DNA of 6,551 nt from Lentzea sp. Its GTDB lineage: Bacteria > Actinomycetota > Actinomycetes > Mycobacteriales > Pseudonocardiaceae. The translations under genes and the position numbers were made by a program. Each line of letters starts with the position of its first letter. The first letter of the stretch is position 1. This document shows, in pieces, positions 1-4,072 of this stretch. The notes under the pieces are model-generated. The model was not told the origin of the DNA, searched no databases, and saw only the letters and a list, made by a program, of their open reading frames with translations. Location of the stretch: the NCBI GenBank assembly GCA_030146905.1, contig JASLAV010000776.1:1-6551 (forward strand). The letters run 5' to 3'.

Positions 1-173
1 ACCCGAAGTTCCACGAGCCGAAGGCCGCGGTCGAGGACGCCGGGGTGACGGGCGCGCAGCCGCCGGAAAGCCGGGACGGCGACGCCACGGTCACCAGGTG
101 GAACGAGGCCGAGGCGGCGGACGCCGCCGAGACGGCCGAGAAGGAAGACTCGGAAGGCGTGGTGAAGAAGTGA
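1..173 (+). CDS. C-terminal end of an unidentified protein, possibly an OFA-type MFS transporter (5' partial)
   Basis: Only the last 56 codons are visible, in the frame whose codons start at position 3, ending at TGA 171-173. The visible part has no membrane span. It is a hydrophilic, low-complexity tail rich in Ala, Glu and Asp, with a run such as EAEAADAAETAEKED and ending GVVKK. That is typical of a disordered cytoplasmic C-terminus, and no domain can be recognised in it. The identity is inferred only from the next gene, which overlaps it by 4 bases (GTGA) and resembles the small subunit that accompanies oxalate/formate-antiporter-family MFS transporters in actinobacteria. If so, this is the cytoplasmic tail of the 12-span transporter. 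The reading frame is well supported by codon bias and by the overlap. The function is a guess from context, and any other membrane or secreted protein with an acidic tail would look the same here. Confidence 0.6.
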   Translation, partial: PKFHEPKAAVEDAGVTGAQPPESRDGDATVTRWNEAEAADAAETAEKEDSEGVVKK

Positions 174-277
174 GCTCCCAGCGCTTGTTGCTGATCGGTG
201 CGTGGCTGTGGGTGGGCCTTCCGCTCGCCTACGGCCTGTACCGGCTCTTCCTGAACGCGGCCAAGCTCTTCGTCTGA
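170..277 (+). CDS. 35-residue single-span membrane protein, MFS transporter small-subunit type
   Basis: This short gene starts at GTG 170, which overlaps the stop of the upstream gene (GTGA), and ends at TGA 275-277. The product has a short polar N-terminus (MSSQR), one hydrophobic segment at about residues 6-28 containing LIGAWLWVGLPLAYGLY, and a short amphipathic tail ending AAKLFV. The W-x-WVG-x-P-x-AYG-x-Y pattern matches, from memory, the tiny proteins annotated as MFS transporter small subunit next to oxalate/formate-type (OFA) transporters. Its role would be as an accessory helix of a membrane transporter. A GGAAGG stretch at 152-157 could act as a distant Shine-Dalgarno, but coupling to the upstream gene is more likely. 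Its last base is the first base of the kinase ATG (TGATG), so it probably also passes ribosomes to the kinase gene. The open frame and hydrophobicity are seen directly; the family assignment is from recall and was not searched. Confidence 0.68.
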   Translation: MSSQRLLLIGAWLWVGLPLAYGLYRLFLNAAKLFV

Positions 278-2343
278 TGTTCAACGCGCTCGTGAACTGG
301 CGCAACTGGCGCCTGCCGGTGAAGCTCGCCGCGGTGTTGATCGTTCCGGTCGCCATCGCGGTGGGCGCCGGCGTCGTGCAGATCCAGTCGCACATCGAAC
401 GCGCCGAGTCCTACGCGGCGCTCCAGCGGCAGGTGAAGGCCCGTGCCGCGCTGATCCCCGTGATCCAGGGGGTGCAGGCGGAACGGCGGGTCATCGCCGA
501 GGGTTCCGACCGGCAGAACCTCCTCGAACAGGTGCGCCGCACCGACGAGGCCCGTGCGCTGCTGCGGGACCAGGTCGCCAAGACCGCGCTCAGCGAGGTC
601 GTGAACGCCCGCATGGACGACGTCCAGGGCAGGATCGGCGACCTCTCGGCGTTGCGGGAGCGGACCGACGACGTCCCCGCCGTGGTCAAGGCCTACACCG
701 AGCTCACCGAGTCGCTGCTCGACGTGGACGAGGTGCTCGCGAGCGAGTTCGGCGACGCCGCGCTCCTGCGCACCGCGATGGGCCTGCACCACGTCCTGCA
801 CGTCCAGGAGCAGGTCCTCTACCAGCAGGCGGTCGTGCTGTCGGGGATCACCCGCGGCCAGCTCGTCACCGCGGAGGTGCGGTCACTGGTCGAGTCGAAC
901 GTCAAGCTCAGCTACATCGCGGGCGAGTTCGCGGCGCTCGCGACGCCGGAGCAGCTCAAGGCCTACGGGACGAACTTCAACGGCCCCGACACCGAGGCCC
1001 AGCGCAAGATGCTGGCCGCCGCGCTGCTGCACCCCGCCTCCGACGCCCCGAACGCGGGCAGGCCGGCCAAGCTGCCGATCTCGGCCGACGAGTGGAGCAA
1101 GGCGTCCGGCGCGGTCGTGACGTCGCTGAACGGCGTGGTCGGGGGCATGCAGACCGACCTGCGCGACACCGCGGACCGGCTGCGCGACGAGACGAGCGAC
1201 CAGGCGGGCGCGGCCGCCGCACTCCTGTTCGCCAGCCTGATCCTGGCGGCCACCGTCGGGTTCGTCGTCGGCCGCTACCTGCTGCGGTCGCTGAACGAGC
1301 TGCGCCGCTCCGCGCTGGACGTGGCGTGGCACAAGCTGCCGGAGATGGTGGCGACCGGCAGGGGCAGCACGGAGATCGAGCCGGTGCCGGTGCACACCAC
1401 CGAGGAGCTCGGCCAGGTGGCCCGCGCGTTCGACGAGGTGCACCAGCAGGCCGTGCGCTCGGTCCTCGAACAGGCCGGCATGCGCGCGAACATGCGCAAC
1501 ATCTTCGTGAACCTCTCGCGCCGCAGCCAGAGCCTGGTCGAACGCCAGCTCAAGCTGATGGAGGAGCTGGAGAAGTACGAGGAGGACCCGGACCAGCTCG
1601 CGAACCTGTTCAAGCTCGACCACCTCGCCACCCGCATGCGCCGCAACAACGAGAACCTGATGGTGCTCTCCGGCGGCGACGTGGCACGCCGGTTCCACAA
1701 GCCGATCCCGCTGACCGACGTGCTGCGCGCGGCGGCGGCGGAGATCGAGCAGTACCAGCGCGTGATGGTGCACACGGCACCGAACGCCGAGGTGGTCGGC
1801 TACGTCGCGAGCGACCTGGTCCGCCTGCTCGCCGAGCTCCTCGACAACGCGACGGCCTTCTCGCCGCCGCAGAGCCAGGTCTCGATCAGCGCGTCTGTCG
1901 AGGCCGGCAACATCGTGCAGATCGACGTGGTCGACCAGGGCATCGGCATCGACCCCGAGGCGCTCGCCGTCGTGAACGGCCGTCTCGAAGCCGCCGGCGA
2001 GGGCGCGGACGTCCAGGTCTTCCGTGAAATGGGCCTCTTCGTCGTCGGCAGGCTCGCCGCGCGCCACGACATCGTGGTACGTCTCGACGCTCAACAGGGC
2101 AAGGGCACTCGCGCGATCGTGTTGGTTCCCGCCGAACTGGCACCACTGCGGGAAGAGTCCTGGGAGTCTTTCCGGGGGGAAGCGATCGATCAGCGCAAGG
2201 CATCCTGGTTCCAGGCACCCAACGCCGCACCGACGCCTCCCCGCGCACCCGCACGGCAGACGCCGGAGTCCGCCAGAGGATTCCTCAACGCCTTCCAGAG
2301 CGGTGTGCAACGAGGCCTTCCCGACCACCAGGAGAGTCGATGA
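277..2343 (+). CDS. cvnA: Conservon sensor histidine kinase with nitrate-sensing-type sensor domain (CvnA)
   Basis: This is a 688-residue membrane histidine kinase, the sensor of a conservon signalling complex. Membrane span 1 is at about residues 15-36 (KLAAVLIVPVAIAVGAGVV). A mostly helical extracellular region at about 40-310 has the layout of the NIT (nitrate/nitrite-sensing) domain. Span 2 is at about 312-332, followed by a HAMP-like linker to about 400. A helical dimerisation region contains LDHLATRMRRNNENL, where His449 is the likely phosphoacceptor. The GHKL ATPase shows an N box ELLDNATAFSPP (520-531, Asn524), a G1 box DQGIGI (553-558) and a G2 region GLFVVGRLAARH. A Pro/Ala tail ends in a conserved-looking RGFLNAFQSGVQRG (667-680). 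The frame is open back to an ATG at 202, but that start would cover the small membrane gene. ATG 277 leaves the usual short N-terminus before span 1 and forms a TGATG junction. No good ribosome-binding site precedes it, which suggests reinitiation. The ligand is unknown. Confidence 0.93.
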   Translation: MFNALVNWRNWRLPVKLAAVLIVPVAIAVGAGVVQIQSHIERAESYAALQRQVKARAALIPVIQGVQAERRVIAEGSDRQNLLEQVRRTDEARALLRDQVAKTALSEVVNARMDDVQGRIGDLSALRERTDDVPAVVKAYTELTESLLDVDEVLASEFGDAALLRTAMGLHHVLHVQEQVLYQQAVVLSGITRGQLVTAEVRSLVESNVKLSYIAGEFAALATPEQLKAYGTNFNGPDTEAQRKMLAAALLHPASDAPNAGRPAKLPISADEWSKASGAVVTSLNGVVGGMQTDLRDTADRLRDETSDQAGAAAALLFASLILAATVGFVVGRYLLRSLNELRRSALDVAWHKLPEMVATGRGSTEIEPVPVHTTEELGQVARAFDEVHQQAVRSVLEQAGMRANMRNIFVNLSRRSQSLVERQLKLMEELEKYEEDPDQLANLFKLDHLATRMRRNNENLMVLSGGDVARRFHKPIPLTDVLRAAAAEIEQYQRVMVHTAPNAEVVGYVASDLVRLLAELLDNATAFSPPQSQVSISASVEAGNIVQIDVVDQGIGIDPEALAVVNGRLEAAGEGADVQVFREMGLFVVGRLAARHDIVVRLDAQQGKGTRAIVLVPAELAPLREESWESFRGEAIDQRKASWFQAPNAAPTPPRAPARQTPESARGFLNAFQSGVQRGLPDHQESR

Positions 2344-2738
2344 GCACGCAGGTGGACCAGTTCGGCTGGCTGGTCACCAACTTCGCCGAACGCACACCGG
2401 GCATCGAGCACGCGGTGGTGATCTCGGCCGACGGCTTGGTGCTGATCTCGTCCTCGAAGCTGCCACCGCAGATCGCGCCGCAGTTCGCGGCGATCGTGGC
2501 CGGCATCGTCTCGCTGGCCGACTCGGCGTCGCAGGTCTTCGCCGGTGAGTCCGTCGTGCGCACGGTCGTGCAGATGGACCGGGGCGTGATGCTGATGTCG
2601 TCGATCAGCGACGGCTCGGTACTGGCGGTACTGGCGTCGTCGTCCTCCGACGTCGCGCAGGTCGCCTACGAGATGACGGTGGTCGTGCGCCAGGTGGGCC
2701 AGCTGCTCACACCGGAACTGCGGGCCGAGCTGGCATGA
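2340..2738 (+). CDS. cvnB: Roadblock/LC7-domain protein (CvnB)
   Basis: This 132-residue protein is a single roadblock/LC7 domain at about residues 8-98, with a C-terminal helix ending LLTPELRAELA. Family hallmarks are visible: an N-terminal helix (FGWLVTNFAERTPG), the strand pair HAVVISADGLVLISS, a helix rich in Ala and Ile (FAAIVAGIVSLADSAS), and the strands VVQMDRGVMLMSSI and SVLAVLAS. Roadblock proteins are small cytoplasmic scaffolds that bind Ras/MglA-type GTPases and regulate their nucleotide state. In conservons, CvnB sits with CvnA, CvnC and CvnD in a membrane-associated complex likened to a eukaryotic G-protein-coupled system. The ATG overlaps the kinase stop by 4 bases (ATGA) and is preceded by AGGAGA at 2330-2335, a good ribosome-binding site lying inside the end of the kinase gene. 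Its length is normal for the family. The assignment is firm. Confidence 0.95.
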   Translation: MSTQVDQFGWLVTNFAERTPGIEHAVVISADGLVLISSSKLPPQIAPQFAAIVAGIVSLADSASQVFAGESVVRTVVQMDRGVMLMSSISDGSVLAVLASSSSDVAQVAYEMTVVVRQVGQLLTPELRAELA

Positions 2739-3268
2739 GCGGAGACTCCGACGAGCAGGTCAACTTCGGTGATCTGATCAGCGGTTTCAGCTTCGACAGC
2801 GAACGAATCCGCAAACGCGGCAAGAAGAAGGCGCAACGCGCACCGGAACCGGTGATCGAGCAGCCGGACCCGTACGCCACGACGTCGTTCGAACCGGTGC
2901 CGCCGTTGCCGTCGATCGAGTCAGGGGTCGACACCTCTTCGTCGATCGTGCGGGCCTATGCGTGGACCGGCGGGCGGACCGTTTCCGAGGTGCACCTCGA
3001 GATCGAGTCCCTGGTGTCGGTGAACGAGCGCTCGGCCACCGCAGTGCGGCCGGAGCACCAGGACGTGCTGGCGTTGTGCCACTCGCCTCGGTCTGTGGCC
3101 GAGATCGCCGCTTTGCGGGGGTTGCCGCTCGGGGTCACCAAGGTTCTGCTTGGTGACATGGCTGCTCATGGGCTGATCGACGTGCACCGGACTGCGTCCT
3201 CTTCCGGTGGGGAGCGGCCGGATGGGCAGTTGTTGGAGCGGGTGCTGGCTGGGTTGCGGCGGCTTTAG
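2735..3268 (+). CDS. cvnC: DUF742 protein with N-terminal extension (CvnC)
   Basis: The 177-residue product carries a DUF742 domain at about residues 71-177, beginning IVRAYAWTGGRT. It contains the winged-helix-like core CHSPRSVAEIAALRGLPLGV, then VLLGDMAAHGLIDVH, and ends in the typical LLERVLAGLRRL. About 70 residues precede this domain: an FGDLISGFSF motif (11-20), a basic patch RKRGKKKAQR (26-35) and a Pro/Glu-rich linker. This makes the protein longer than a bare DUF742 domain. The biochemical role of CvnC is not well defined; it belongs to the conservon complex. The ATG overlaps the cvnB stop by 4 bases (ATGA), so translation is probably coupled. The last 150 or so bases use T- and G-ending codons (GTT, CTT, GCT, TTG) more than the upstream genes do. 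No CvnD GTPase follows. The gene ends at TAG 3266-3268. Confidence 0.93.
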   Translation: MSGDSDEQVNFGDLISGFSFDSERIRKRGKKKAQRAPEPVIEQPDPYATTSFEPVPPLPSIESGVDTSSSIVRAYAWTGGRTVSEVHLEIESLVSVNERSATAVRPEHQDVLALCHSPRSVAEIAALRGLPLGVTKVLLGDMAAHGLIDVHRTASSSGGERPDGQLLERVLAGLRRL

Positions 3269-3318
3269 CCGGGCGGCTTGTCGGAACTGGTCACGTTCCG
3301 GATGGGGTCGGCTCGCCT

Positions 3319-3376
3319 GGGCGAGTCACGTACCGGGCGCGCGGTCGGCCTGCCGGGGGCGAGTCACGTACCGGGC
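3319..3376. repeat. Exact 20-base direct repeat pair in the intergenic gap
   Basis: Two identical 20-base copies occupy 3319-3338 and 3357-3376, with a start-to-start distance of 38 bases. Their core is GAGTCACGTACCGG. A third, degenerate core, GTCACGTTCCGG, lies at 3290-3301 and differs by one base from GTCACGTACCGG. The cores begin at 3290, 3325 and 3363, so the spacings are 35 and 38 bases. Copy 1 is also the right half of a short inverted repeat, CTCGCC-TG-GGCGAG, at 3312-3325. The array lies between the end of cvnC and the nitroreductase promoter region. It could be a set of regulator-binding sites, or copies of a lineage-specific intergenic repeat. The sequence does not decide between these. 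Confidence 0.75.
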
Positions 3377-3382
3377 AGGCCG
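3346..3382. terminator. Inverted repeat, possible cvnC terminator
   Basis: CGGCCTGCC at 3346-3354 is perfectly complementary to GGCAGGCCG at 3374-3382. This gives a 9-base-pair GC-rich stem around a 19-base loop that contains most of the second 20-base repeat copy. There is no T tract after it, as is common in actinomycete terminators. It lies about 80 bases after the cvnC stop. It might end the left transcript, or it might be part of an operator. The smaller hairpin at 3312-3325 is an alternative. Confidence 0.4.
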
Positions 3383-3433
3383 GCTTACCGCGGGCGGGCG
3401 CCATCGGCCGTGCCACGGCTTTGCAGTCCCAGG

Positions 3434-3459
3434 TGTCAGTTCGTCGGCGCTGCTACGGT
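3434..3459 (+). promoter_or_regulatory. Candidate promoter of the nitroreductase-regulator pair
   Basis: TACGGT at 3454-3459 fits the TAnnnT -10 pattern common in actinomycetes. It lies 25 bases before the nitroreductase start and upstream of a strong ribosome-binding site. The best upstream partner is TGTCAG at 3434-3439, but the 14-base spacer is shorter than the usual 16-18. The -35 assignment is therefore weak and the element may depend on an activator. This is the only reasonable -10 in the gap. The call is tentative. Confidence 0.35.
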
Positions 3460-3472
3460 CGAGATCACATCT

Positions 3473-3479
3473 GGGGAGG
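3473..3479 (+). promoter_or_regulatory. Ribosome-binding site that fixes the nitroreductase start
   Basis: GGGGAGG is a strong Shine-Dalgarno sequence ending 5 bases before GTG 3485. The frame is open upstream to an ATG at 3278, but that stretch encodes unrelated Arg/Gly/Pro-rich sequence across the repeat region. The GTG is followed at once by the family's N-terminal helix, so this site decides the start. Confidence 0.8.
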
Positions 3480-3484
3480 TTGAC

Positions 3485-4072
3485 GTGGAGTTCCAGGACG
3501 TCGTTCGCCGCCGGCGCATGGTGCGCAAGTTCACCGACGAGCCGGTCAGCGACGAGAGCATTCAGCGGATCATGCGCAACGCGGTGCGCGGGCCTTCCGC
3601 CGGGTTTTCGCAGGGGCAGGGCTTCTTGGTGTTGCAGGGGGAGTCGTTGCGGCGGCTCACCGAGAAGTTCGAGTGGTGGGGCGGTGACGACGCCAAGAAG
3701 GCGCCTGTCGTGGTCATTCCGTTTTCCGCCAAGGACGTGTACCTGGACCGGTACGCGCAGGCCGACAAGGGGTGGACCGACCGCAGCGAGGACCACTGGC
3801 CTGTGCCGTACTGGGACATCGACACCGGCATGGCGTCGTTGTTGATCCTGCAGACCGTGGTGGACGAGGGTCTCGGCGCGGTGTTCTTCGGGACGAACAG
3901 GAACGAGTGGCCCGCGTTGCGCGCGGAGTTCGGCGTGCCGGACATCTACTCGCCCATCGGCGTCATCGCCATCGGGCATCCCGACGAGGCCGGGGTTTCC
4001 GAAGGGGCTTCGCCTCGGACTCGCAAGCGTTTGCCGTTCGACGAGATGGTGCACTGGGGTCAGTGGGCGTGA
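3485..4072 (+). CDS. Nitroreductase-family flavoprotein
   Basis: This 195-residue cytoplasmic protein belongs to the nitroreductase-like family. These are usually homodimeric FMN enzymes that use NAD(P)H or another donor to reduce nitro groups, quinones, enones or similar substrates. The visible signature includes the N-terminal VVRRRRMVRKF (6-16), whose arginines usually contact the FMN phosphate. It also includes RNAVRGPSAGFSQG (31-44), the core helix MASLLILQTVVDEGLGAVFFG (about 116-136), the strand GVIAIGHP (159-166) and the C-terminal KRLPFDEMVHWGQW. The length is normal for a single-domain member. A Trp/Asp-rich insert at about residues 90-112 may shape the substrate pocket. The start is GTG 3485. 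The stop overlaps the regulator's GTG by 4 bases, so the two are probably one operon. The substrate cannot be predicted. It could act in detoxification or tailor a secondary metabolite. Confidence 0.9.
   Translation: MEFQDVVRRRRMVRKFTDEPVSDESIQRIMRNAVRGPSAGFSQGQGFLVLQGESLRRLTEKFEWWGGDDAKKAPVVVIPFSAKDVYLDRYAQADKGWTDRSEDHWPVPYWDIDTGMASLLILQTVVDEGLGAVFFGTNRNEWPALRAEFGVPDIYSPIGVIAIGHPDEAGVSEGASPRTRKRLPFDEMVHWGQWA

Noticed and set aside
202..276. Upstream ATG start at 202 extending the kinase by 25 residues
   Set aside because: The added residues overlap the small membrane protein gene in another frame, are Arg/Pro-rich and unlike the family N-terminus. The TGATG junction at 277 is the better start.
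1092..2027. Plus-strand 311-codon frame inside the kinase
   Set aside because: The product is almost entirely Arg, Gly, Pro and Ala, a frame-shifted reading of the kinase.
883..2328. Long minus-strand open frame opposite the kinase (481 codons)
   Set aside because: It is a byproduct of high-GC codon bias on the opposite strand. The translation is rich in His, Arg, Val and Leu without domain features, and the plus strand encodes an unmistakable kinase.
3433..3459. Possible PafBC/RecA-NDp-type DNA-damage promoter (TGTCAG followed by TACGGT)
   Set aside because: The known pattern needs about 8 bases between the TTGTCRGTG box and TAnnnT. Here the gap is 12, and the alternative GTCGG box gives only 4.
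3278..3484. Upstream ATG start at 3278 extending the nitroreductase by 69 residues
   Set aside because: The extension crosses the repeat array and inverted repeats, has no family similarity, and a strong ribosome-binding site at 3473-3479 serves GTG 3485.
3269..3484. Remnant of a cvnD GTPase gene
   Set aside because: No P-loop, NKxD or similar GTPase motif is readable in any frame, and the gap is far too short for a functional domain.
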